From the NCBI GenBank assembly GCA_039707465.1, contig CM077648.1, positions 71,195,619 through 71,259,618 of the forward strand: DNA of 64,000 nucleotides, given 5' to 3'. The translations under genes and the position numbers were made by a program. The notes below the pieces were generated by a model, which was given only the letters and a program-made list of their open reading frames with translations, was not told the DNA's origin and searched no databases. Source of the DNA: Rhabdophis nuchalis (Eukaryota > Chordata > Lepidosauria > Squamata > Natricidae). Of the stretch, positions 44,125 through 54,396 are shown piece by piece; the stretch's first letter is position 1, and each line of letters opens with the position of its first letter.

Positions 44125-46052
44125 CCGTGCATTTCATCAGCCTCGGGCCCTAGGCAGGGGTGGAGGGGTGGCGGTCATTGTTAAGGAAAGTCTTGAGCCG
44201 AGAGAGACCACTGTGCCTCAGACTACCGGTTGTGAGTTCCTCTATGTGAGATGGGGCCTGGGGAGGCAGTTGGGCGTGCTGATTGTGTATCTGGCTCCCC
44301 GCTATGTATCAGCAGCCCTGCCTGAGCTCTTCGAGGTGGTCGCCGGGGTGGCGGTGGAGACCCCCAGTCTTATAGTCTTGGGGGACTTCAACCTGCCATC
44401 GGCAGGCAAATCCGAGATAGCCCGGGAGTTCATGGCCTCCATGACAGCCATGGACCTGACCCAGGTAATTCAGGGCCCCACCCATGTAGGGGGACACACA
44501 GTGGATTTAATTTTTGTCTCTGACCAGTGGATGAGGGATCTGGGTGTAGGGGATTTAGCCATCATACCCCTGTCATGGTCAGATCACTCACTTCTCCGAC
44601 TCGACTTTCCCACCGCTACACCCCACCGCGGGGAGGCAGAACCAGAATCTCCTAGATGGTTCCGCCCCAGGCGCCTAATGGAACCTGAAAGGTTCCAGAT
44701 GGAGCTTGGGCCTATACCTGTGACCTTGTCCCGCGCCCCGATGGAGGACCTAGTGGCCGCATGGAATACTTTGGCCACTGGGGCCTTGGATCGGGTCGCG
44801 CCCTTGCGGCCTCTCTTGTGGCGCCGAGTCACCCAGTCCCCTTGGTTTACCAAGGAGCTGAGGGAGATGAAACACTGCAAGAGATGCCTAGAGAGTAGAT
44901 GGAGATCCACACGGTCTGAATCTGACCGAACACAGGTAAGAGCCCATTTGAAGACTTACCTTGTGGCGATAAGAGTGGCCAAACGTCATTACTGTGCCAC
45001 TCTTATAGCATCTGCAGAGAACCGCCCTGCCGCCCTGTTTGGGGTGACCCGCTCCCTCCTTCAACAGAGGCCGCGGGAAGCCCCTCTGCAGAGCAGAGCT
45101 GAGGAATTTGGAGAATATCTGCAGGATAAAATCGCTCAGATCCGGAACGAGATGGTCTCCATGGAAAGTAGTCTGGGGGGAATTCCGGAGACAGATCTTG
45201 AGACTCCTTTTTGGGAGGAGTTTGACTCTGTTACTTCCAACGATATGGACAGGTTACGTAGGCGACTGAGAGCCACCACATGTTTATTGGACCCGTGTCC
45301 CTCCTGGCTTGTACTGGCATCCTGGGAGGTCTCACGAGACTGGCTCCAGGAAGTAGTAAATGCTTCTTTGAGTGAGGGGTTCTTGCCCGCTGCCTTGAAA
45401 GAGGCAGTGGTGAGGCCCCTCCTCAAGAAGCTTTCCCTGGACCCAGGATTATTAGTCAATTATCGTCCTGTCTCCAACCTTCGCTTTCTGGCGAAGGTTG
45501 TAGAGAGTGTGGTGACACAACAGTTTCCCCGTCACCTGGAGGAAATTGACTATCTAGACCTGCACCAGTCCGGCTTCCGGCTCGGTCACAGCACTGAGAC
45601 GGCATTGGTCGTGTTGGTAGATGATCTCTGGAGGGCCAAAGATGGGGGTTGTTCCTCCATCCTGGTCCTATTAGACCTCTCGGCGGCTTTCGATACCATC
45701 GACCATAGTATCCTATTGCATCGACTGGAGGGGGTGAAGGGCACCGTTTTACGGTTGTTCTCCTCCTACCTCTCCGATCGATCGCAATTTGTGTTGGCAG
45801 GGGGCAGAGGTCGACCTCAAGACCCCTCACATGCGGGGTTCCTCAGGGGTCGGTCCTCTCACCACTCCTGTTCAACATATATATGAAACCGCTGGGTGAG
45901 ATTATCCGTGGCTTTGGGGTGGAGTACCATCTGTACGCTGATGATACTCAGTTGTACATATCTACCCCAAACCACCCCAACGATGTCGTTGAAGTGATGT
46001 CCCGATGTTTGGAAGCCGTGCGGATCTGGATGGGAAGGAACAGACTAACCTA
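44125..46052 (+). pseudogene. L2-d endonuclease and reverse transcriptase, continued
   Basis: Open from about 44,125 ([11 protein letters not shown] in a shifted frame, then [20 protein letters not shown]) to 45,886: [57 protein letters not shown] frameshift near 45,800 in GGCAGGGGGCAGAGG precedes YADDTQLY (about 45,939). Sequence stops at about 46,052, so the C-terminal domain is deleted. Confidence 0.85.
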
Positions 46053-46219
46053 ATCTACCGTACCAGCCTAGTTGTAGTAATTGTTACCTAATCGGGTTAT
46101 AAATTTAAACGAGATATTTTAACACAGGGTAAAACATTTAATTTAGTTTTATTATTTATAATTGTTATATATGTATATACTCTTACATTCTTGTACACTG
46201 CCCCAAGTCTCTTCGGAGA

Positions 46220-46267
46220 GAGGGTGCGGTCAATAAATCCCAATAAATAAATAAATAAATAAATAAA
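46220..46267 (+). repeat. AATA tail of L2-d
   Basis: GTCAATAAATCCC then (AATA)n, the microsatellite tail that ends L2-d. Confidence 0.8.
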
Positions 46268-47607
46268 ATAGCCGAGGTGGCAGTTGACACCCCCAGGCTG
46301 CTAGTCATGGGGGATTTCAACTTGCCATCGGTCGGTGAGACGTCTGAGATGGCCCAGGAGTGCATGGCTTCCATGATGGCCATGGACCTGACCCAGTTAA
46401 TTCATGACCCCACCCACATTGGAGGACACACCCTGGATCTAGCTTTTGTCTCTGGCCAGTGGTTGAGTGATCTTGGTTTAGGGGAAATAGTCATTGAACC
46501 CTTGTCATGGTCAGATCACTCCCTCCTTCGACTTGACTTTCCAACCGCTGCACCCCACTGCAGGGAGGCGGAACCGGAATCGGTGAGATGGTTCCGCCCC
46601 AGGCACCTGATGGACCCTGAGAGGTTCCAGATGGAGCTTGGGCCGATACCTGAGATCCTGACCCACGACTTGATTGAAGACCTGGTGGCCACCTGGAACA
46701 GTGCGGCCACAGAGGCTTTGGACCATGTCGTGCCTTTGCGGTCTCTTACCCGGCGCCGAACTCTCTTGGCTCCTTGGTTTTCCGAGGAGCTGAGGGTGAT
46801 GAAGCGTTGGAAGAGATGCCTAGAGAGCGGCTGGAGAGCCACCCGCTCCGATTCTGACCGGACACTGGTAAGGTCTTATTTAAAGACCTACCTGGTGGCA
46901 ATAAGAGCGGCGAAATGCAACTATTTCTCAGCTCTTGTCGCATCTGCAGATAACTGCCCAGCCGCCCTGTTTAGGGTAACCTGCTCCCTTCTCCATCTGG
47001 AAGTGCGGGATGTTCCCTTGCAGGGTCAAGCGGAGGATTTTGGGCGTTATCTGCATGATAAAATCGATTGGATTCGGGACGGGTTGGCCTCCGACTGGAT
47101 TAGTTCAGACGGGTTGACTGAGGCAGATCCTGAGAATGTTACCTGGGAGGAGTTCGATCCTGTGACTCCTGAGGACATGGACAGGATATTGGGGTGGCTG
47201 AACACCACCACATGTTTACTGGACCCGTCTCCCTCCTGGTTGGTACTGGCCTCCCGGGAGGTTACACGAGGCTGGCTCCAGGGAATTGTCAATGCTTCTC
47301 TGAGTGAGGGGTTTTTGCCAGCCGCCTTAAAAGAGGCGGTGGTGAGACCCCTCCTCAAGAAGCCATCTCTGGATCCGGCTGTTTTGGCCAACTATCGTCC
47401 TGTCTCCAATCTTCGGTTTATTGCGAAGGTTGTTGAGAGTGTGGTGGCGTGGCAGCTCCCTCAGCACCTGGATGAAGCTGTCTATCTGGACTCGTGCCAG
47501 TCCGGCTTCCGGCCCGGGCACAGCACAGAGATGGCATTGGTCGCGTTGGTGGATGATCTCTGGAGGGCTCAGGATAGGGGTTGTTCCTCTATCCTGGTCC
47601 TGTTAGA

Positions 47608-48078
47608 TTTATTTATTATTTATTTATTAGTTAAATTTATATAACCGCACCCTCTCCCCAAAGGGACCCGGGGCGGTGCACAGGTAATTAAAAAACCACA
47701 TAATATCACAAATATAAATAATTAAAACTGAATTAAATAAATTATCCCTGTGCTAAAAATTTTAAAGTATTAAAACATTAACCCCATCTAAAACCCAATT
47801 AAAACAATTTAAGATACAGACTGTAGGCTAGGTAAATAGCTTAGGCCAAACCGGCCTGATGAAGCAAGAGAGTCTTTAATTTCTGGCGGAAGGCGCGGAG
47901 GTCTGTAGTTGTTCTAAGGTCGGGGGGGTAGGTCATTCCAGAGGGTTGGGCCCACCACAGAGAAGGCCCTTCCCCTGGGCGTTGCCCGCTGGCATTGCCT
48001 GGTGGACGGCACCCGGAGAAGTCCCTCTCTGTGGGAGCGAATTGGCCGAAGGGATGTATGGGATAGGATGCGGTCTCG
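47608..48078 (-). mobile_element. L2 3' piece inserted in L2-f
   Basis: ATTTATTATTTATTTATTAG tail then ACCGCACCCTCTCCCC...GGGGCGGTGCACAGG, 3' UTR, and the C-terminal coding end (ASPGAVHQ... region) up to about 48,078. L2-f reads GTTAGAT on the left and GATCTCTCAG on the right, giving a duplication of about 3-4 bp. Confidence 0.83.
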
Positions 48079-48169
48079 CAGATCTCTCAGTGGCTTTTGA
48101 TACCATCGACCATGGTATCATGCTGCACTGGTTGGAGAGGTTAGGGGTGGGGGGCACCATTTTACGGTG

Positions 48170-48574
48170 TGTCAGCCTTCGCTCTTCGTTTCTCCCTATG
48201 CTGCTTGGCTGCCATGGAAACGGGGAGGGTGGGGCTATAGGGGTTAATTATGTGAGCTGGTGGAAGATTGGTGGAAGATGTTACCGGCCGGTGTTATCTG
48301 TGGCTTAACGGTCTCACATTCCATGCTGATGATGGTGTTGGACGAACTGCCCACCTGATGTCGGAGACGAAAGTGCATTGGACACTGCTGGGGGGGGGGT
48401 TAGGGCTATTGGGGTGGGCTTAAGCTTTAATAATCATTCTTCGCGCCTAAACTACTTACTTCCTGCTTCACCTTGGTTCCTTGATCTTCTGTATTCAGTA
48501 AAAGTAACCTTATTCATTCCAAACTATGTTTAAGTGTGGTCTTTCTTGAATATTCGAAGAAAGGAGCCCTGACA
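48170..48574. mobile_element. Solo LTR, 405 bp, with 5-bp target duplication
   Basis: Starts TGTCAGCC and ends GCCCTGACA, so TGTCAG/CTGACA are inverted termini in the TG...CA form of LTRs. CGGTG flanks it on both sides (48,165-48,169 and 48,575-48,579). It sits in L2-f between ATTTTACGGTG and the continuing GGTTATCCTCC. No internal coding region. A 5-bp duplication suits a Ty3/gypsy LTR, but some retroviral LTRs also give 4-6 bp. Confidence 0.85.
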
Positions 48575-49750
48575 CGGTGGTTATCCTCCTATTTCTCTGA
48601 TTGGTTGCAGTTTGTCTTGGCAGGGGAGCAGAGGTCGACTTCGAGGTGCCTCACTTGTGAGGTTCCACAGGGGTCGATCCTCTCACCCCTCCTGTTCAAC
48701 ATCTATGTGAAGCCGTTGGGTTAGATCATCCGTGGCTTTGGGGTAGAGTTCCATCAGTACGCTGATGATACTCAGCTGTACATCTCTGCCCTCGACCACC
48801 CCAATGATGCCGTGGAAGTGATGTCCCGGTGCCTGGAGGCCGTGCAAGTCTGGATGGGGAGGAACAGGCTTCGACTCAACCCATCCAAGACCGAGTGGCT
48901 GTGGCTTCCGGCGTCACGGTATAGCCAGTTGATGCCATCTCTGGCTATTAGGGGCGAGTCATTGGCCCCCCACAGAGAGGGCTCACAACTTGGGTATCCT
49001 CCTGGAGTCTTGGCTGTCTTTAGAAGAGCACATGATGGCCGTGGCCAGGGAGGCTTTCTATCACGTCCGCCTGATACGCCTTTCTGGACCGTGACGCCTT
49101 ACGCACTGTCACTCAAGCTCTCGTCACCTCCGGCCTGGACTACTGTAATGCTCTCTACATGGGGCTTCCCTTGAGATGCACCCGGAGGCTCCAGTTAGTT
49201 CAGAATGCGGCCGCACGGGGGATTTTGGGAGCATCTAGATGCTTCCATGTGACACCTCTCTTGCATGACTTCACTGGCTGCCTGTGGCTTTCCGGGTGCG
49301 CTTCAAGATATTAGTGACCACCTTTAAAGCGCTCCATGGCAAGAGACCTGGTTATCTGCAAGACTGCCTCCTGCTACCAAATACCTCCCATCAACCAATT
49401 CGCTCCCACAGAGAGGGCCTCCTCAGGTTGCCATCGGCCAGACAATCTTGGCTGGTGACCTCCAGGGGGAGAGCCTTCTCTGTGGCAGCTCCTGCCCTCT
49501 GGAATGACCTACCCCCTGAATTACGTATGATCTCACACGTACGTCTCTTCCGTCGGGCCCTGAAGACACATTTATTTCATGCAGCCAACCTGTCATAGTC
49601 TTGTTTTAATTGGATTTTAGTATTGGGTTTTGGATTATGGGCCAAATTGTTTAATATATATTAATATGTCGTTTTAACTTTTGTATTTTCTGTTTTTACA
49701 GTGGCTGTTCACTGTCCTGAGTCCCGAGAGGGAGAAGGGCAGTATACAAA

Positions 49751-49751
<1 letters not shown>

Positions 49752-49814
<63 letters not shown>
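49752..49814 (+). repeat. ATAA microsatellite tail of L2-f
   Basis: About fifteen ATAA units after the 3' signature GTCCTGAGTCCCGAGAGGGAG. Confidence 0.9.
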
Positions 49815-49861
49815 GATGTGCCTGCGAGCCAGAAGAAGAGGGAGGAGATGTGGGAGGCAAT
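49815..49861 (+). mobile_element. Penelope-like element, plus-strand arm, segment 2
   Basis: GTGCCTGCGAGCCAGAAGAAG and GAGGAGATGTGGGAGG are the inverted counterpart of about 34,505-34,548. Broken off at about 49,861 by the next insertion. Confidence 0.75.
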
Positions 49862-50572
49862 GTTCCCTCTAATTTTTTTTCAGTGTGCGCGGAACAATAT
49901 AGTATTTGAGCGGCATATTTTCATGCCTGAGCACCTGAATTTTTTTCACACGTCACCCAAGACAACAACGAAATCAGTGTTATTTGAAACTCAAAGTTAT
50001 GTTTAGCAGTGGCAGTGGCTTGACGAGGGCAAACTGACTCAGTCATGCCTGCTAAATAGCCCCTGCTTTGAGGCCTTCTTGCTTGGGGGGGGGAATAAAA
50101 AGCGGCACGGATTTATTTTCCTGTGGGTCCACTGCAACCAGCTTGTGGTTGTTCACCCGTTGCTCACATTTAAACCATGAGCAAGATCTGAAGGAAGTTT
50201 TCTAGCATTAGGGGGAGCTGCAAGGGACTGTATCCAGCCGAGCTGTTAAATGCATTATGTATAAATAGACGCGTTTAATCATAAAACTTCTGAATTTCTT
50301 TTCTTTTTTTGTATTGAAAAAGTTTTATTGGTTTTTACCATTTTCGAAAAGGGTAGGGTAAGGGATACAGAAACATATTAAGAACTTTCGCGTCGGGATC
50401 ATTGGCCCTTCTAGGGCTTCATAATAAAACATTAAAAGAACATTTTTCCAAAAGTACTACAAGGTGAAAATAAGTACAAGATTCCTAAATTCTCCATTCT
50501 ATGCTAGCAGTCGTGTACAAACATCCAGACATAAGGTTATACAATATTAATAATAATAATAAAAAAGCAAAG

Positions 50573-51421
50573 TTATTTTTTCGATCTAAGTCTCTTGGCA
50601 ATTGTATCTTCTTTTTCTCCTCCCTGGCCCCCAGCGGGCGGGGCCGTGGCCCCCTCCGTCCCCCCTAGATCTTCCCCCAGGATAGAGGAATGTTTTCTAA
50701 GAAAGGCTTCCGCCTCAGCAACTGTTTTAATCCTTACTCTTCCTTCATCCCAGAACACCAACATCCCTTCCGGCATCGCCCACTTAAACCAGATCCCGTG
50801 GTCAAACAATTTTCTGGATAAGAAGGAGTACCTCCTTCTCACCTCCCTAATCTTTTTTGGGATCTGCTTCAAGATGGCGACTTCCTTTTGTTGGTAAATT
50901 AACGGCCCCCCTCTCTGCGCCTTCAAAATTCCCTCTCTGGTTGACCTTCTAACAAATTTAATATGTATCTCTCTGGGTACTTCATTTATCCTGGCATATG
51001 CTGAATTTATTCTGTAGACTAGGTCAATGTCCCCCCTGATCTCATCTTTAGGTTTCTGTAAATAGTCTGCTAAAATTGTACTCATGAGCTCAGGAAGGCA
51101 TTCACCAGATTCTTCAGAAATATTCTGAAATCTTAAAAAATATGACATCCTTTCAAAATCCATCCTAGACATATGACCAGATAAATCTGCAATTTCAATG
51201 TTGACATTTTTAAGTTCTCCCTTTGCCCCAGCCAGCCCCCCTTCCAGCTTCTCAGTCTTCTGTGAATTCTCCAGCACTTGCTTCCGTGTTTCCAGAAGAT
51301 CCTCCTTGAAACTTTTATTATCTGCTCTCAAAGCTTTAATTTCCTGCACCAGAGCTTGTAACACTGATTCCAAAGATGACATTCTTTGTTCCAATCCTGC
51401 CAATTCTGATTTTGATGCCAT
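50573..51421 (-). CDS. L1-type ORF1 protein of the HAL1-like element (282 aa, intact)
   Basis: Open from MASKSELAGLEQRMSSLESV to KRLRSKK at the stop (50,573). Residues about 5-90 form a heptad-rich coiled-coil for trimerisation; residues about 95-230 match the ORF1 RNA-binding region (MSYFLRFQNISEE, LPELMSTILADYL, REIHIKFVRRSTREGILKAQ, VAILKQIPKKIREVRRRYSF). The C-terminus is basic after a Gly-rich stretch (GGQGGEKEDTIAKRLRSKK). Expected role: coating its own RNA for mobilisation by ORF2 supplied by another L1. Sequence differs strongly from L1-A ORF1, so it derives from another L1 lineage. Intact frame plus perfect target duplication indicate a young insertion. Confidence 0.88.
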   Translation of the reverse strand: MASKSELAGLEQRMSSLESVLQALVQEIKALRADNKSFKEDLLETRKQVLENSQKTEKLEGGLAGAKGELKNVNIEIADLSGHMSRMDFERMSYFLRFQNISEESGECLPELMSTILADYLQKPKDEIRGDIDLVYRINSAYARINEVPREIHIKFVRRSTREGILKAQRGGPLIYQQKEVAILKQIPKKIREVRRRYSFLSRKLFDHGIWFKWAMPEGMLVFWDEGRVRIKTVAEAEAFLRKHSSILGEDLGGTEGATAPPAGGQGGEKEDTIAKRLRSKK

Positions 51422-52288
51422 GGTAAGCTGTTAAAGTCAGTGTCACTAAGATGGCGTTTTTTGGGTGGGGCCGTTGAGGCAGATCAGGAGAAAAACAGTT
51501 CAAGTGAAAGTTGTAAAAGAATTCAAGACCCAGCAAAGAAACACTTTTCACAGTCAATAATTTTAGCAGAGAAGGCAATCAGGGAAGGAATCAATTAATC
51601 CAGAAATTTCTTCATTAGTAGAGAGAGAGAGTCCATTTCACAAAGAGATGTTGGTAATTTTCCAAAGGTAAAAATAGTCATTCAGGAACAAAGGGAACCA
51701 TCCTCCACCGCCCCGTCTGAGAGCCAGGAGGACAAAATAACCAAAGAAAAATTGTATCAAGCCAGCCGGACTTAGATACATTGTAAAGAAATAAGCCGCA
51801 GATCACTTTCGCTTATTTCAAAGCAGTCCAGAAACAAAGTATCCGCTTCCTCGCAACGAGGAGCCATTTCCAAATGCCGCTTTAAATCCGAGGGGGGGTT
51901 TAGCCAACAAACACCCCCCTCTACGTTCTTTCAATCCAGGCTGCCAGCATAAATAATGTTGAAAATCACTCACTCTTCACCTCGCCGCCAAAGCCCCAGG
52001 GAGCCTTCCGACCCGCACACTCAGTTCTTTTTAAATTCGTTGATCGTTACCGTCCTCCATTGGCGAAGGGAAACCCCCCCCCCCCGCAGCATGCCTCCCC
52101 TCGCCTAGACCGAAGACAAGGGCCGTTCTCCAGCCGCCGCTAAGAGGAACAGACCCAGGCAAGTCAGTCCTATGGGAGGCCCCTAAAAATGGGGGTGCCT
52201 CGCCCCCGATGGGGGGCAGAAAGAAGGAAAAGCGGCGAACGAGTCCAAGACTCATCCGTCGCCGCTGGAAGGCGGAACCGGAAGTCCC
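51422..52288 (-). promoter_or_regulatory. 5' UTR (presumed internal promoter) of the HAL1-like element
   Basis: 867 bp from GGGACTTCCGGTTCC to the ORF1 start, with CpG-rich first 250 bp. The same length (866 bp) is kept in the fragment at 18,739-19,604, supporting a true 5' terminus. Confidence 0.6.
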
Positions 52289-52756
52289 CTGAATTTCTTT
52301 TCTTGATACAAATTAACCCCGGAGTTGCCCATCACCATGGTGTTATTCTTTGCTTTGGCCTTACTGCACATTGTTCTCACTTTGCCCCTCTCTCACTTTT
52401 GTCTGTCCACCCCATTTCAAGGTTCTCCCACTTTCTTTCCATTCACCCGGTCTGCCTTTACAGATCAACTGCAATGCTTCGTCGGAACAAAAGCTTGGCA
52501 GAATTGCTCTGACGGCAGGCAGCCAGAGGGGTGTGTGTGTGTGTGTGATAGGGGAAGGGGCAGTGAAGAAGCTTGATATATCTGAGGCACCTTTTCCTCT
52601 CCTGCGCATCACCACCTCCCCCTGTTTGCTATCGACGTAGCTGCCATCCGCCTCAGGCACCCTCCCTGGTAGGACATTTGTAAGGGAAAAGCCAGCGCAA
52701 TGTTCTCCCAATGACACGCATTTGCAAGTGGCCCAATATGCCAGAGGGGAATACGG

Positions 52757-52985
52757 AGGGAGCATCGATTAACATGCCTGATATAGAAACAACAAAGCTA
52801 ATTACAGGTAGGAGGTGGGTGGGTGGGCCTATCATGTACGCAGTGGCCAAATTGATTAACATTATATAAAGGCAGGTATCTCTTTAATGGCTTTTACACT
52901 CTGACGATGTTAGCAGTGGCTAATTAAAGCTTAGTGAGCAATATATTTTAAAGTTCTGGAGATCACAATGTCTGTTTCTTTTATA
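52757..52985 (+). mobile_element. Penelope-like element, plus-strand arm, segment 3 (3' end)
   Basis: GAGCATCGATTAACATGCCTG through ATTTTAAAGTTCTGGAGATC to AATGTCTGTTTCTTTTA is the inverted copy of 34,172-34,415. Together with 35,343-35,420 and 49,815-49,861 it completes the plus arm. Confidence 0.85.
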
Positions 52986-53017
52986 ACTACATCTGGAACT
53001 CATAATTTTAGGACAAT

Positions 53018-53044
53018 TCACTATATGTATGTATGTATATTTTA

Positions 53045-53083
<39 letters not shown>

Positions 53084-53088
53084 GTCTC

Positions 53089-53182
<94 letters not shown>

Positions 53183-53183
53183 A
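53018..53183. repeat. Compound microsatellite TATG / CTGT / CTCT / TATC
   Basis: (TATG)n, (CTGT)n, CTCTCT and about eighteen TATC (GATA) units in sequence. Overlapping ORFs of repeated Ser/Leu/Cys/Val and Tyr/Ile are artefacts. Confidence 0.95.
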
Positions 53184-53790
53184 AATTTATTTGCTTCCCA
53201 TCTTGCACTACAAGTGATTCTGAGCAGCCTACATCAAGATAAAACAATGTATAATAACAATTGTAAATATAAAATGGATTTGGAGGTGAGAGGTGAGGTG
53301 CCTTCTCTGTTAATGTGCCAACCATGCCATCAAATTGCTTTTCTTGCAGGACAAACCATCCCAGGTTTTAAGGATTTTTCTGAAGGCTAAAGGAGAGGGG
53401 ACAGTTACCTTCTGTGGCAAATTGTTCCAAATTCTTGGGATCTACAGTAGGCCCATTCTGCCAGCACAAATGGGGCAGACCATTCCCATTGGCAAGACTG
53501 TTCTGCAGATATCCTGGACTCATACCATAAATGGCTTTAAAGGTGATAATCAACAAATGTACCCTGAAGCAGATCAGCAGCCAGTGCAACTCGTACCAAT
53601 AACATTGGTATTATATGTGCCATCCTAGGCCCTCCAAAACTGCCTGTGCCTCAGTTTTTTGGACCAACTTAAGCTTTTGAATGCTTTTCAAGGGTAGCCC
53701 AATGTAGAATGCTTTGCAATAATCCAAGCAGGAGATGACCAGGATGTGAATGACTGAGTGCAGGGCCTCACAAGCCAAAAATAGCTGCAG
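53184..53790 (-). mobile_element. Old, diverged L2, 3' part
   Basis: The minus strand encodes remnants ISCLDYCKAFYIGLPLKSIQ and LHWLLICFRVHLLIITFKAI, which correspond to LDYCNALYMGLPLR and LHWLPVAFRVRFKVLTTIFK of young copies. Many substitutions and stops. Confidence 0.8.
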
Positions 53791-54070
53791 TTTGCATATG
53801 GGGGGGGGGGGGGCGTATGTTTGCATATGTGTATATAGGGTATATAGTAAATGTTTTGACAAATCAATTGTTTTAAAGATAAATTGTCTAAAATAAAAAA
53901 ATGGTCAGAGGTACTGTAAGAGATGATAAGAAATATAGCTTGGTTTCTAGAAATTCCACACTTGTCTCTGTTTTTAAAATTATGAAGAGAAATTTCAGTT
54001 TGCCTGCAAATTGCATGATGCTTCTGAATATCTACAGATGGATGCTCTCACTTTTAATTTTGTGTGTGTG
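53791..54070. other. No recognised feature
   Basis: G12 run near 53,800 and a GT microsatellite at about 54,060-54,073. No credible exon. Confidence 0.45.
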
Positions 54071-54074
54071 TGTG

Positions 54075-54300
54075 GGCGCATATGCCTTCAAAATTAATCA
54101 TGACTCCTAGTGACTTCCAGAACTAGTCCCTGCAGTTTTCTCAATAACATTTTTGGAAGTGATGGGCTCTTGCTTTCTTTCTAAAGCTAAGAGTGAGTGA
54201 TTGGCTTAAAGTCACCCTTCATGCCTAAGGCAGAACTAAAACAGTCACCCTGTTTGTAGCCTGCAATGTTGACTTATCTAATAAGTAGTGTTATCTAGCC
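54075..54300 (-). mobile_element. tRNA-derived SINE (first)
   Basis: The minus strand reads in the order tRNA-like head (GTGACTGTTTTAGTTCTGCC region), CTTAGGCATGAAGG, GGTGACTTTAAGCC, CACTTCCAAAAATG, GACTAGTTCTGGAAGTC and GGAGTCATGATTAATTTTG, a body I know from squamate genomes. Old, A-box poorly kept. Confidence 0.55.
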
Positions 54301-54396
54301 TCATGCTTTCATCCACCATTCCAAACTGGTTCTCTCACTTTAATTTAGTTTATTAATAATTTGTGAGGTTTATTTGCAGTTGCCAATTTGGTGTAA

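Larger units (their letters stand above)
36160..46267 (+). mobile_element. L2 LINE (L2-d), interrupted by L2-ac
   Basis: Inserted in L2-f: ATAGC stands at 36,155-36,159 and again at 46,268-46,272. Pieces: 36,160-37,790 (5' region, hairpin, ORF start) and 44,113-46,267 (endonuclease, reverse transcriptase to about 46,052, then a 3' UTR and AATA tail). The reverse transcriptase C-terminus is missing by an internal deletion at about 46,052, where AGGAACAGACTA meets 3'-UTR-type sequence. Confidence 0.78.
46273..49598 (+). pseudogene. L2-f ORF, endonuclease middle to C-terminus, interrupted
   Basis: 46,277-47,607: LLVMGDFNLPSVGETSEMAQ, SDHSLLRLDF, WFRPRHLMDPERFQMELGPI, LANYRPVSNL to [11 protein letters not shown], where an L2 3' piece breaks in. 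48,079-48,169 resumes ([20 protein letters not shown]) up to a solo LTR. 48,575-49,598 has TRWLSSYFSDW, VPQGSILSPLLFN, YADDTQLY (about 48,760), RNRLRLNPSKTEWLWLP and the C-terminus. A stop (TAG near 48,722) and frameshifts near 48,970 and 49,080 are present. Non-functional. Confidence 0.83.
35421..49814 (+). mobile_element. L2 LINE (L2-f), heavily interrupted
   Basis: Pieces: 35,421-36,159 (5' UTR and endonuclease N-terminus), 46,273-47,607 (endonuclease to reverse transcriptase motif A), 48,079-48,169, and 48,575-49,814 (rest of reverse transcriptase, 3' UTR and ATAA tail). Ends abut matching Penelope sequence with AGAT on both sides. The pieces share subfamily wording with L2-27k (for example GGCGGGTATTACGGAGACC, NYFSALVASADN). 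Insertions within it are L2-d, an L2 3' piece and a solo LTR. Confidence 0.78.
50306..52288 (-). mobile_element. HAL1-like L1 derivative: 5' UTR, ORF1, 3' UTR, no ORF2
   Basis: A complete 1,983-bp insertion bounded by the perfect 16-bp duplication CTGAATTTCTTTTCTT (50,290-50,305 and 52,289-52,304). On the minus strand: GGGACTTCCGGTTCCGCC start, 867-bp 5' UTR, ORF1 (51,421-50,573), 267-bp 3' UTR and a short A tail. There is no ORF2 between the ORF1 stop and the 3' UTR. Mammalian HAL1 ('half-L1') has this architecture. Its 5' and 3' ends match the split element at 18,739-19,680 and 13,155-13,325. Confidence 0.88.
49862..52756. mobile_element. Possible hAT-type DNA element carrying the HAL1-like insertion
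   Basis: Lies between Penelope arm segments 2 and 3. Left end CAATGTTCCCTCTAATTTTT, right end reverse-complement CGTATTCCCCTCTGGC, a weak inverted-repeat match (8 of 13), with flanks GTGGGAGG and GAGGGAGC. No transposase recognised in 49,862-50,289 or 52,305-52,756; a GT microsatellite is at 52,531-52,548. Assignment is tentative. Confidence 0.35.

Noticed and set aside
52968..53390. ORF with repeated Ser/Leu/Cys/Val then Tyr/Ile
   Set aside because: Translated CTGT, CTCT and TATC microsatellite.
53901..54110. Small plus-strand ORF with a hydrophobic C-terminus
   Set aside because: It runs into a GT microsatellite and a SINE; the hydrophobic part comes from the (TGTG)n run.
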